Shown here one piece after another: positions 18,385 through 26,668 of a stretch of 64,000 bases of DNA. A program made the translations under genes and the position numbers. Below the pieces are notes generated by a model. It searched no databases, was not told where the DNA came from, and was given only the letters and a program-made list of their open reading frames with translations. How positions within the stretch are numbered: the first letter of the stretch is position 1; the number at the start of each line of letters is the position of its first letter. The DNA lies in the NCBI GenBank assembly GCA_964613215.1, contig CAZTHK010000016.1:1-64000 (forward strand), given 5' to 3'. The DNA comes from CAZTHK01 sp964613215. Its GTDB lineage: Bacteria; Krumholzibacteriota; Krumholzibacteriia; Krumholzibacteriales; CAZTHK01.

Positions 18385-18394
18385 TCTCGCGAGA
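18385..18394. promoter_or_regulatory. Palindrome in the hutU leader, possible operator
   Basis: TCTCGCGAGA is a perfect ten-base palindrome between the probable hutU promoter and its GGAGG site. Its position suits a repressor site or a small leader hairpin. The regulator is unknown. Confidence 0.3.
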
Positions 18395-18410
18395 TAAAAG
18401 GAGGCAGGTT

Positions 18411-20066
18411 ATGAGTACCAGAACTATAAGGGCGCCGAGGGGTTCTGAAATCAGCTGCAAGGGCTGGTTCCAGGAGGCGGCCCTCCGGATGCTGATGAAC
18501 AATCTGGATCCGGAGAATGCGGAGAATCCCGGTGAACTGGTGGTGTACGGCGGTACCGGCAAGGCAGCCCGGAACTGGGAGTGTTATGACAGGATCGTTT
18601 CATGTCTGAGGGAGCTGGAGAATGACCAGACCCTGCTGGTTCAGTCGGGCAAGCCGGTGGGGGTGTTCCAGACTCATCCGGGTGCTCCGCGGGTACTTAT
18701 CGCCAATTCCCTGCTGGTTCCCAAATGGGCCACCTGGGAACATTTCTGGGAACTGGAGAGCAAGGGAAAGATGATGTACGGGCAGATGACCGCAGGTTCG
18801 TGGATGTACATAGGTACCCAGGGTATCCTTCAGGGCACCTACGAAACATTTTCCGCACTGGCCAGGAAACATTACCAGGGGGATCTCTCAGGTAAGTTCG
18901 TTCTCACTGCGGGGTTGGGAGGAATGGGAGGAGCCCAGCCGCTGGCGGTTACCATGAGCGGAGGCGCTGTCCTGGCGGTGGAGGTCAATCCCGAGCATGT
19001 AGAGAGAAGGATAAAGACCAGGTACTGTGACGAGATGGAGACCGACCTGGACACCGCCCTGGAGAAGGTGATGTCTGCGGCAGAGGAGAAGAGAGCCTAT
19101 TCGGTAGGTCTGGTGGGAAATGCAGCTGATATATATCCCGAGATAGTCCGGAGAGGGATAGTCCCCGATGTGGTGACCGATCAGACCTCCGCCCATGATG
19201 CTCTTAACGGTTATATACCATCCGGTTACAGCGTAGAGGAAGCGGCTGAACTTCGCAAAAACGATCCGGACGGCTATGTGAACAAGGCCATGGAATCGAT
19301 CGCCGTCCACACCGAGGCGATGGTGGATCTGCTGGATAAGGGTTCGGTGGTATTCGACTACGGTAACAACATCCGCGGCCAGGCGGAAAAGGCCGGTTTC
19401 AGCAAAGCGTTCTCCTTCCCCGGCTTCGTTCCCGCATTCATCCGGGATCAGTTCTGTATCGGAAAGGGCCCCTTCAGGTGGCTGGCCCTCTCCGGTAACC
19501 CGGAGGATATCCACAGAACCGACGATCTGGTGCTGGAGCTCTTCCCCGAGAATGAATCTCTGTGCCGGTGGATCCGGATGGCCCGGGAGAAGGTTGCCTT
19601 TCAGGGGCTACCGGCCAGGATATGCTGGCTGGCATACGGAGAGCGGGAGAAACTGGGATTGGCGATGAATGATCTGGTAAGAAAGGGAGAGATCGAAGCA
19701 CCCATCGTAATCGGAAGGGACCATCTGGACAGTGGTTCGGTGGCCTCGCCCTACCGGGAGACGGAGAGTATGAAGGACGGCACTGATGCGGTGGCCGACT
19801 GGCCCATACTCAACGGTCTGCTCAATGCGGTCAGCGGGGCGGCCTGGGTTTCGGTTCATCACGGAGGGGGAGTGGGAATGGGCCTGTCCATCCATGCCGG
19901 GCTGGCTGTGGTGGCCGACGGAACCCCGGAGGGGGAGAAAAAACTTGGCAGATGTCTGAGGAATGACCCTGGCACAGGGATTGCAAGACATGTGGACGCC
20001 GGCTATGAATTAGCCGTTGATAGAGCTAAAGATGCAGGGCTTGATATTCCGATGATGAATGATTAG
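18411..20066 (+). CDS. hutU: Urocanate hydratase HutU
   Basis: 551 residues, the usual length. Urocanase uses tightly bound NAD to hydrate urocanate to imidazolonepropionate in histidine breakdown. Family blocks are clear: 'YGGTGKAARNWECYDRI', 'VQSGKPVGVFQTHPGAPRVLIANS', 'LTAGLGGMGGAQPLAVTMSGG' (the NAD site), 'DQTSAHDALNGYIPSGYS', 'YGNNIRGQA' and 'SVHHGGGVGMGLSIHAG' near the C-terminus. The start ATG has AAGGAGG upstream. hutI follows after 135 bases on the same strand. Histidine ammonia-lyase (hutH) and a glutamate-forming last step are not in the window. Confidence 0.97.
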   Translation: MSTRTIRAPRGSEISCKGWFQEAALRMLMNNLDPENAENPGELVVYGGTGKAARNWECYDRIVSCLRELENDQTLLVQSGKPVGVFQTHPGAPRVLIANSLLVPKWATWEHFWELESKGKMMYGQMTAGSWMYIGTQGILQGTYETFSALARKHYQGDLSGKFVLTAGLGGMGGAQPLAVTMSGGAVLAVEVNPEHVERRIKTRYCDEMETDLDTALEKVMSAAEEKRAYSVGLVGNAADIYPEIVRRGIVPDVVTDQTSAHDALNGYIPSGYSVEEAAELRKNDPDGYVNKAMESIAVHTEAMVDLLDKGSVVFDYGNNIRGQAEKAGFSKAFSFPGFVPAFIRDQFCIGKGPFRWLALSGNPEDIHRTDDLVLELFPENESLCRWIRMAREKVAFQGLPARICWLAYGEREKLGLAMNDLVRKGEIEAPIVIGRDHLDSGSVASPYRETESMKDGTDAVADWPILNGLLNAVSGAAWVSVHHGGGVGMGLSIHAGLAVVADGTPEGEKKLGRCLRNDPGTGIARHVDAGYELAVDRAKDAGLDIPMMND

Positions 20067-20201
20067 TTCTGCCTGGCAGCAGCCATTTTCCGGTTTTTGC
20101 TGTTGGATATACGGAATGAATATGATATTACCATGATTTCCGGAGTGTGCAAAATGCTCGGGCTAAGTTGGTAAAATGTCTTAATATGCAAGGAGTGGCG
20201 C

Positions 20202-21497
20202 TTGGTTGATACTGTAGATCTGTTGCTTCGCGGCGCCGGTCAGCTGATAACCTGCAGGAGTTCCGGTGGAGGAAGGAAACGCGGCAGGGCGATGGATGAT
20301 ATCTCCCTGATAGAACAGGGAGCTATAGCTGTTTCAGGTGGCAAGATTGTAGCCATAGGGAGTGAAGAAGAGGTAAACCGCAGTCTGGAATCCTCGCCGG
20401 TTGATGAAGAAATGGATCTGGGTGGAAGGGTGGTACTGCCGGGATGGGTAGACCCTCACACCCATGTGGTGTTCTCCTCCTTCAGAGCGGATGAGTATGA
20501 GGCCAGGCTGAAGGGTGCGGATTACCTGGAGATAGGAAGAAAAGGGGGGGGAATAAAGAGAACCGTCCGGGAAGTCAGGGATACCGGTGAAGACAGATTG
20601 TTTGAGATCGGCAGGAGGCGGATACAGAGAATGTCCCAGGAGGGTATTACTACCGTAGAGATAAAGAGTGGTTACGGCCTGAATACCGAAAGCGAGTTGA
20701 AGATGCTCCGGGTTATCCGGCGGCTGGATGAGGAATCTCCCCTGGATATAGTTCCCACCTTCCTGGGAGCCCATGAGAAACCTCCGGAGTACAGCAGCCG
20801 GGAGTATGTGGGATTGATAATCAATGAGATGATCCCGGCAGTCCGGGACTCCGGGCTCTGCCGGTTTATCGATGTCTTCTGCGAAGAGGGAGTATTCACT
20901 CTGGAAGAGTCCAGGGAGATACTGGAAGCCGGCAGGAAGGCCGGATTCGGGCTCAAGATTCATTCCGATGAGATGAATGCTCTGGGTGGCACCGAGCTGA
21001 TTGTGGATATGGGGGGGATTTCTGCGGACCATCTGGTCAAGGTGACCGAAAGGGGTATGGATAAGCTGGCCGGAAGTGAGACAGTGGCGGTACTCCTTCC
21101 CGGAACCACCTTCGGACTGGGAAAGAAGAGCTATGCTCCTGCCAGGGAGATGATAGAGAAGGGAGTAGCGGTGGCCATAGCCACCGATTTCAATCCGGGA
21201 AGTGCTCCCTCCAGCTCCATGTTCCTGGCCATTGCCCTGGCCTGTTCCCAGATGAGGATGACTCCCTCTGAGGCGATAAATGCCGCAACATACAACGCTG
21301 CTTGTGCTGTGGGAATGGAATCTTCGGTTGGCTCTTTAGAAATCGGCAAGAAGGCCGATATAGTAGTATGTGATGTGGAAGACTACCGGGAGATTCCCTC
21401 CCGGGCCGGAATTAACCATGCGGTGATGGTGTTCAAGGAGGGAAAAAGTATATGGGAGAAGGACAGTTTCAGGGATAGCAGTGAGGTGGGCGTTTGA
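20202..21497 (+). CDS. hutI: Imidazolonepropionase HutI
   Basis: 431 residues of the amidohydrolase superfamily; it opens the imidazolone ring made by HutU to give formiminoglutamate. The metal-binding D84-P-H86-T-H88 is present, followed by 'GGGIKRTVREVRDT', 'TVEIKSGYGLN', 'FLGAHEKPPEY', 'LKIHSDEMNALGGTEL', 'ATDFNPGSAPSSSM' and the closing 'VGSLEIGKKADIVV'. It starts at TTG behind AAGGAG. The next gene begins at TTG inside its last four bases, so translation is coupled. It shares a pathway with hutU just upstream. Confidence 0.96.
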   Translation: MVDTVDLLLRGAGQLITCRSSGGGRKRGRAMDDISLIEQGAIAVSGGKIVAIGSEEEVNRSLESSPVDEEMDLGGRVVLPGWVDPHTHVVFSSFRADEYEARLKGADYLEIGRKGGGIKRTVREVRDTGEDRLFEIGRRRIQRMSQEGITTVEIKSGYGLNTESELKMLRVIRRLDEESPLDIVPTFLGAHEKPPEYSSREYVGLIINEMIPAVRDSGLCRFIDVFCEEGVFTLEESREILEAGRKAGFGLKIHSDEMNALGGTELIVDMGGISADHLVKVTERGMDKLAGSETVAVLLPGTTFGLGKKSYAPAREMIEKGVAVAIATDFNPGSAPSSSMFLAIALACSQMRMTPSEAINAATYNAACAVGMESSVGSLEIGKKADIVVCDVEDYREIPSRAGINHAVMVFKEGKSIWEKDSFRDSSEVGV

Positions 21498-23062
21498 GTA
21501 AGACCAGCAAGATAAGGCGCAGGGCCCAGGAATTTCTCAAGAAGGGTAAACCGGAAAAGGCGGTGGTGGAATACAAGCGCCTTCTGGAGAGGGATTCCAA
21601 GAACCCTAATATTTTCAACGAGCTGGGGGATGTCTATTTAAGGTTGAATGACAGGATCAAGGCGGTTTCATGTTTTGAAAAAGCGGTGAATAACTATGAG
21701 CGGGTTGCCCTGTATAACAATGCTGCGGCGGTGTGCAAGAAGATTCTGAGGGTGGTGCCGGACCGCCGGGATACCCTCTTCCAGCTGGGAGAATTGAGAG
21801 CCAAACAGCACTTTGGGAGTGATGCGGCGAAATATTTCAGCCAGTATCTCGATTATATACTTACCGAGCCTTCTTCTGAGGAGGATGTGAGTGAAAAGCT
21901 GGAGATCATGCTGGAGTTTATGCCGCAGAACCGGGATATAATTGTAAAGATATCCGATGCTTTTTATCAGATGGACCTCAAGATAAAAGCGGGCCAGGCT
22001 TTGAATGAGTATATCAAAACTATGAAGAGAAGTGGTAATCTGGACGGACTGGGAATGATACAACAGAAACTCTCCTCCATAAGATCAGAGCTCAGCGAAG
22101 ATGAAGCGGGCAAACTGGCCGAAGGGGAAAATGATGAACCGGAGGAAGAAGATGATGCACGAAAGGCAGTGGAAGAGGTGATAGAACAGTCCCGGGAGGA
22201 TGAATCACAGGCCCCGCCAGATTTCGGATTCATGGATAACAGTAAGCTTTCCGGGGAGCAGCCGGATGAGGTGGTGAGCCGGGAGTCCGGGCCGGAGAGG
22301 GAGCCGGCCGGAACAGATACAGGTGAGAGCGATAAATCCTCTGCCGGCCCTGCTCAGCATTATGAAGAGGACCGGGAGGGGTTAATTGATTCCGGACGAG
22401 AGGAAGTATCAGCTGGTGATAAAAGCGGGGTAGAGGGAAATCAGGAGGAAGCTCAGGCGAGTTATGAGGGGGGAGCCGGAGTATCAGAAGCTGGAGAAGA
22501 AGAGGAACCCGCGGAGTATGTAATTCCTGAGAATAAGGGGGATACAGAAACCGGCCGGGAAGATATGAATCCAAAGAGCGGGGTGGATATCTTTTCCTCC
22601 GGTGAAGAGAAGGCAGAAGCCACCCAGCAGGGAGAACCCTCCGGTTCGGAGGGAGATAATCTGGCTGAGGATATTACCAGTGATGTGGAGGAGGATGATT
22701 TCAGGAGTCACTACGACCTGGGAATGGCATACCTGGAGATGGCTCTGTTCAAGGAATCCATAAAGGAATTTCAGATAGCTTCCCGCTCCGACAGGTTGAA
22801 ACTCAAGAGCCTGGAGATGATAGGGTACTGTTTCCTTCAGCAGAACATGCCCGGTCTGGCGGTAAAGCAACTCAGGAGGGGTCTGGATATGGCGGATTCC
22901 ATAGAGGGGGATACCCTGGGGCTTCACTATAATCTGGGATTGGCCTATGAGATGATGGGTGAGATGGAGAAGGCCAGGGAACAGTTCGAAGATGTCTATA
23001 TCGTGGATGTAACCTTTAAGGATATCGAAGAGAAGATGAAGAAGTTTACCACTTCTACCTGA
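21494..23062 (+). CDS. TPR protein with a long acidic disordered linker
   Basis: 522 residues. Residues 1-195 are TPR-like helices ('KKGKPEKAVVEYKRLLERD', 'NIFNELGDVYLRLNDRIKAVSCFEKAV'). Residues of about 200-400 are rich in Glu, Asp, Ser, Gly and Pro with almost no hydrophobics, so probably disordered. Residues of about 405-515 return to TPRs ('SHYDLGMAYLEMALFKESIKEF', 'LHYNLGLAYEMMGEMEKAREQFE'). There is no signal peptide or membrane segment, so it is a cytoplasmic scaffold. It starts at TTG overlapping the hutI stop by four bases, and the PHP gene follows 13 bases after it. No clear tie to histidine metabolism; function unknown. Confidence 0.75.
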   Translation: MSKTSKIRRRAQEFLKKGKPEKAVVEYKRLLERDSKNPNIFNELGDVYLRLNDRIKAVSCFEKAVNNYERVALYNNAAAVCKKILRVVPDRRDTLFQLGELRAKQHFGSDAAKYFSQYLDYILTEPSSEEDVSEKLEIMLEFMPQNRDIIVKISDAFYQMDLKIKAGQALNEYIKTMKRSGNLDGLGMIQQKLSSIRSELSEDEAGKLAEGENDEPEEEDDARKAVEEVIEQSREDESQAPPDFGFMDNSKLSGEQPDEVVSRESGPEREPAGTDTGESDKSSAGPAQHYEEDREGLIDSGREEVSAGDKSGVEGNQEEAQASYEGGAGVSEAGEEEEPAEYVIPENKGDTETGREDMNPKSGVDIFSSGEEKAEATQQGEPSGSEGDNLAEDITSDVEEDDFRSHYDLGMAYLEMALFKESIKEFQIASRSDRLKLKSLEMIGYCFLQQNMPGLAVKQLRRGLDMADSIEGDTLGLHYNLGLAYEMMGEMEKAREQFEDVYIVDVTFKDIEEKMKKFTTST

Positions 23063-23075
23063 AAGCCTCCGTCTG

Positions 23076-23930
23076 GTGAATAATTCTGAAAACAGATGCG
23101 ATCTGCATGTTCATTCCAGCTTTTCCGACGGAGTGTACTCTCCCGCTAAACTGATAGAGATGGCTGCGGAGAAGCGGCTGTCGGCAATATCGGTAACCGA
23201 TCACGACACAGTGGAGGGGCAGCAGGAAGCCCTGGAGACCGGATTCCGGTACGACATTGAGGTAGTGCCCGGCGTTGAGATCAGCGTTAAGATAGAGGGT
23301 AAGGAAATTCATATCCTGGGTTATCTGATCGATTATGAGAACAGTGTTATGCTGGATGAGCTGGACGGCCTTAAGAGGCACAGGGAGAACCGGGCCAGAA
23401 AGATAGTGGACAAACTCTACCAGCTGGGTATCGAGGTACCCTACCGGGAGGTGGGTGAGATAGCGGGTGAGGGAGCAGTGGGAAGGCCCCACATAGCCAG
23501 GGCCCTGGTTCAGAGGGGAGTGGTGGAAACTCAACAGGAGGCCTTCAACCGTTTTATCGGTTACAGAAGCAGCGCCTATGTTCCCAGAAAGGTCCTTTCG
23601 GTGGAAAGGGTATCGGGTATAATAATGGCGGCAGGTGGAATACCGGTATGGGCGCATCCGGGCAGGGATATATCAAACCGGAAGATCAGAGAGAGAATCA
23701 TAGCTTCGGAAGTAAGAGGTGTGGAGGTGTGGCACCCCAATCATGGTCGGGAAACCAGACAGGCCATCGAGGAATTCGCCCGCCGGAACGATATGATTAT
23801 TACCGGCGGGTCGGATTTTCATTCTGATGAGACCATGAAGGCAGGGATAGGTGAATTGCCGGTTTGTTACTCTTCGGTTATGGCACTGAAGCATGAGCAG
23901 GTACTTCTGAACAGTAAGGGGCAGGGTTAA
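23076..23930 (+). CDS. PHP-domain phosphoesterase (TrpH/RNase AM-like)
   Basis: 284 residues starting at GTG. The PHP metal-binding motifs are intact: H11-V-H13 in 'DLHVHSSFSDG', 'VTDHDTVEG' near 43, 'VVPGVEISV' near 65, 'WAHPGRD' near 193 and 'GGSDFHSDE' near 247. This pattern matches the YciV/TrpH group, which removes phosphate from 3',5'-nucleoside bisphosphates or trims short RNA. It is cytoplasmic. It is the last gene of the hutI-TPR-PHP run (gap 13 bases) and looks like a housekeeping passenger. Confidence 0.85.
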   Translation: MNNSENRCDLHVHSSFSDGVYSPAKLIEMAAEKRLSAISVTDHDTVEGQQEALETGFRYDIEVVPGVEISVKIEGKEIHILGYLIDYENSVMLDELDGLKRHRENRARKIVDKLYQLGIEVPYREVGEIAGEGAVGRPHIARALVQRGVVETQQEAFNRFIGYRSSAYVPRKVLSVERVSGIIMAAGGIPVWAHPGRDISNRKIRERIIASEVRGVEVWHPNHGRETRQAIEEFARRNDMIITGGSDFHSDETMKAGIGELPVCYSSVMALKHEQVLLNSKGQG

Positions 23931-24169
23931 TCTCCGGCTGAACCTGCCTGTCCTGCTGATGCTGATTGAGCTGAGAGTAATTTCGTCCCATCCAGTTGAG
24001 CATATCCATCGCTGCAGCGGGCCGGGGTTGGATATTATTATCCCCTGAAATGATTTTGCTTGAACGCCGCCAGTGGCTTTATTAAAGTCCCTAAATAAAT
24101 CGATATCTCGTTTATTGTCATGTAAAAACCATATCAGCGAAAGACGGAACAGGCGGGAGAATTATAACC

Positions 24170-26059
24170 ATGGTAAAGAAGATTTCGGCACTGCTGTCAA
24201 TAGTATTGATCATGGGTTTGCTTTCTCAGCCGGTTTCCGGCTCAGCCCCGGATACCTTGCTTGAAAAAGGAATCAGCCGGTCCGGATTTTATTCCCTGGC
24301 CTTTCCCGGAGAAGTTTACGTTATTACTGCGGAACAGTTGAAAAACTATAATATAAATACTTTTCAGGATATTCTGGATCTGCTTCCGGGAGTTGATTCA
24401 TGGAGGGAAGGTCCGCCTGCTTCCCCTTCCGGTTGCTCAGTGGATGGAACGGGGGGGGGTGGTATTACCCTCTATCTGAATGGACATCCATTCTGTAATA
24501 TTCAGACCAGTGAACCTCTATCCGGATTCCTGCCTCTCTCCAGACTGACCAGGGTGGAGGTCATTTACAGCGGTACCCCCATGCTGACTGGCGATGCCTC
24601 AGGCAGCGGAGCTATAAATGTGGTAACAGAGGAAGGGGGACGGGAAGCCCCCTTCTCAGAGATGGATTTTACCTACGGGAGGAGCAACCGCCGGGCCAGG
24701 AGGATATGGTTCTCCACCCCCCGCTCATACATCAGCGGAACCATAGCCTACGATGCCTATCTTCAGGACGCCTTCGTTCCCACATCCGGGATAGGCAGAA
24801 TAGGAAAGTATCATTCCAAATCGGTGCTGGCGGATCTTTCCCTGACCGGTGAAGAGGGGGAGAGCATAATGTTCCGGCTGCAGCGTTATGAGGATGTTTA
24901 TGAGGGCACCTATTATTCCGGAAGCGAGGAGGTAAGGCGCGATGGTTTCAGCTCACGTCTGTATTACCGCAGGGATAACCTGAGTATAGGAATATTCCAG
25001 GATGAGCTGAATAGGAAGGACAGTTCGGGGGAGCTGGCCGGCCTGAAAACGGCCGCCAGAGCCAGCTACAGGAGCAGAGCGGGAGAGATATTATTGCGCG
25101 GCTATCTCCGGGTGGACCATAATTCTCTGGAGAGCTCGCTGAAGAAGATATATACCGATACCACCTATACCATAATAAATGGCGAGACGCTGTATGTGAA
25201 TGTGGATAAAAAGAAAAGAAAAGTACCCCGGGAACCTGAGGATATCTATAAGATCGAGGGGGGAGTTGTTGCGGGGGGCGATATCAGAGAGGGGTTGCGC
25301 TGGAGGGCCGGACTTTTCGGGGGAGACCACAGCGAAACCGGCAGGTACTGGGAGGGTGAGGGGGGCGTGGTGAAGATTCACCAGAGTGGATTGAAGTATT
25401 CGGCTATGGTATCTCACCGCACCAGGCTTCCCTCTCCGGTGGAGTTGTTCTACCCGGTAGCGGATAGCACCTTTACCGGAGATTATATCACCACCGGAGG
25501 AAACAGAAGCCTTGATCCGGAGACCTCCCTGGAGCTGGCCCTGGGAGTGGAGTACCGCTCCGGGGTATCATTCCACCTGCTGGCTCGAAGGAAGAGCTCG
25601 GCCATAACCGGCCGGGAAGATTTTCCCGTGATGGTCAACCGGGGGGAGAGCTTCAATATTGTGGGATTGAGGGGAAGATTGAGCAGGGATGGGAAGCTGT
25701 GGAGGTTTCAGTGGGGCTGGAAGGGGCATTTCCAGATATTTCCCCATGGATGGGAGGAGGTATATGGAATTACCCGGTACCGGATCGGGAGTGATTTTTT
25801 CATATCAACAGAGGTATTCAAACAGACAGAAGTGCTACGGTTAAGGTGGAGTGCCGGACTGACCGGGCGGAGAAACTGGTATGATAACGATCCCGGTTCC
25901 TGCATGGTGCACGATGTGGGCCTGTCCATGACAATTCTGGGCGCAGTAATAAGAGGTGAATACAAGAATGTTCTGGACGAGGAATACGAGACTGTGCCTG
26001 GTTTCAGTATGCCGGGAAGGTACTGGATGATGGGGATATACTGGGAGTTCTTCGACTGA
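24170..26059 (+). CDS. TonB-dependent outer-membrane receptor
   Basis: 629 residues with a signal peptide ending near residue 25. The plug domain (about 40-155) has 'VYVITAEQLKNYNINTFQDILDLLPGVDSW' and 'LTRVEVIYSGTPMLTGDASGSGAINVVTEEGG', both standard plug motifs. The barrel region has 'GLKYSAMVSHRTRLPSPVELFYP' and, near the end, 'NVLDEEYETVPGFSMPGRYWMMGIYWEF'. The last residue is Asp, with the aromatic pair just before it. The substrate cannot be read: no riboswitch and no transporter genes are adjacent. A stretch of 239 non-coding bases precedes it. Confidence 0.88.
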   Translation: MVKKISALLSIVLIMGLLSQPVSGSAPDTLLEKGISRSGFYSLAFPGEVYVITAEQLKNYNINTFQDILDLLPGVDSWREGPPASPSGCSVDGTGGGGITLYLNGHPFCNIQTSEPLSGFLPLSRLTRVEVIYSGTPMLTGDASGSGAINVVTEEGGREAPFSEMDFTYGRSNRRARRIWFSTPRSYISGTIAYDAYLQDAFVPTSGIGRIGKYHSKSVLADLSLTGEEGESIMFRLQRYEDVYEGTYYSGSEEVRRDGFSSRLYYRRDNLSIGIFQDELNRKDSSGELAGLKTAARASYRSRAGEILLRGYLRVDHNSLESSLKKIYTDTTYTIINGETLYVNVDKKKRKVPREPEDIYKIEGGVVAGGDIREGLRWRAGLFGGDHSETGRYWEGEGGVVKIHQSGLKYSAMVSHRTRLPSPVELFYPVADSTFTGDYITTGGNRSLDPETSLELALGVEYRSGVSFHLLARRKSSAITGREDFPVMVNRGESFNIVGLRGRLSRDGKLWRFQWGWKGHFQIFPHGWEEVYGITRYRIGSDFFISTEVFKQTEVLRLRWSAGLTGRRNWYDNDPGSCMVHDVGLSMTILGAVIRGEYKNVLDEEYETVPGFSMPGRYWMMGIYWEFFD

Positions 26060-26338
26060 TTTTATTATTATTTATAATTAACCTGGATGGAACAGCCTCC
26101 CGGAAGGTAATCCGTTTCGTTCTGGAAATTATGCCACTGAAAATTCCAGCTCTCATATGGCAGGCGTTTTGTCGAGCGTCAGGATCACCGCCAGACTGCA
26201 ATTATCACCGTACACCGGGTGCAACCGGCGGGGGGTTGCCCCATATTCAGCATGCCGGTTAAATAGCCCGTGGTAAAAATCACACCAACTGGTGGATATT
26301 TTTCTTTATATAAACCCTGAAATATCTGATTTGCATAG

Positions 26339-26354
26339 TGCAAGATATCTTGCA
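26339..26354. promoter_or_regulatory. Candidate PilR activator site upstream of pilB
   Basis: TGCAAGATATCTTGCA is a perfect 16-base palindrome about 190 bases upstream of the pilB sigma-54 promoter, a normal enhancer distance. The half-site ATATCTTGCA recurs ahead of pilM (38791-38808) and TGCAAGA ahead of pilA (34108-34120). The link to PilR is inferred. Confidence 0.45.
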
Positions 26355-26540
26355 TGCTGCACTTGCTTGAACCGGATGCGGGGATAGCGGGACTAAAGTT
26401 TTGGGGAGATCTGGAACAGCCGAATATTGGGAAGAGAAAGAATAATTCCATCCCTTATCTCTTTTTTAAATCACCTTTAAAAAGGCACGATTTTCTCTAT
26501 ACCCCTTTAGGAATTAGCATGTTATGGGATTTGTGGTTAT

Positions 26541-26556
26541 GTGGCATATTTATTGC
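26541..26556 (+). promoter_or_regulatory. Sigma-54 promoter of pilB-pilT-pilC
   Basis: GTGGCATATTTATTGC has the -24 GG and -12 GC with exactly ten bases between them. It differs by only a few bases from the promoters of pilA and pilM. The leader to the pilB start is about 100 bases. Confidence 0.85.
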
Positions 26557-26668
26557 GCCGGAAATTTTTGATTAACAATGCGAAAAATCTTCCGAAGAGG
26601 GTACCGGTGCCCGGTTTGACAGTTCGCGTGCCAATCATACGGATTCAGTAAGAGGGTGGAGGAAATCT

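Larger units (their letters stand above)
26060..26668. other. Intergenic regulatory region ahead of pilB (609 bases)
   Basis: No gene is credible here. It contains a perfect palindrome (26339-26354), a CCTTTAAAAAGG dyad near 26475 and a sigma-54 promoter (26541-26556). The first 250 bases show nothing recognisable. Confidence 0.6.

Noticed and set aside
26185..26451. An 88-codon minus-strand frame ahead of pilB
   Set aside because: It covers the palindrome and regulatory region, has no motif and no ribosome site.
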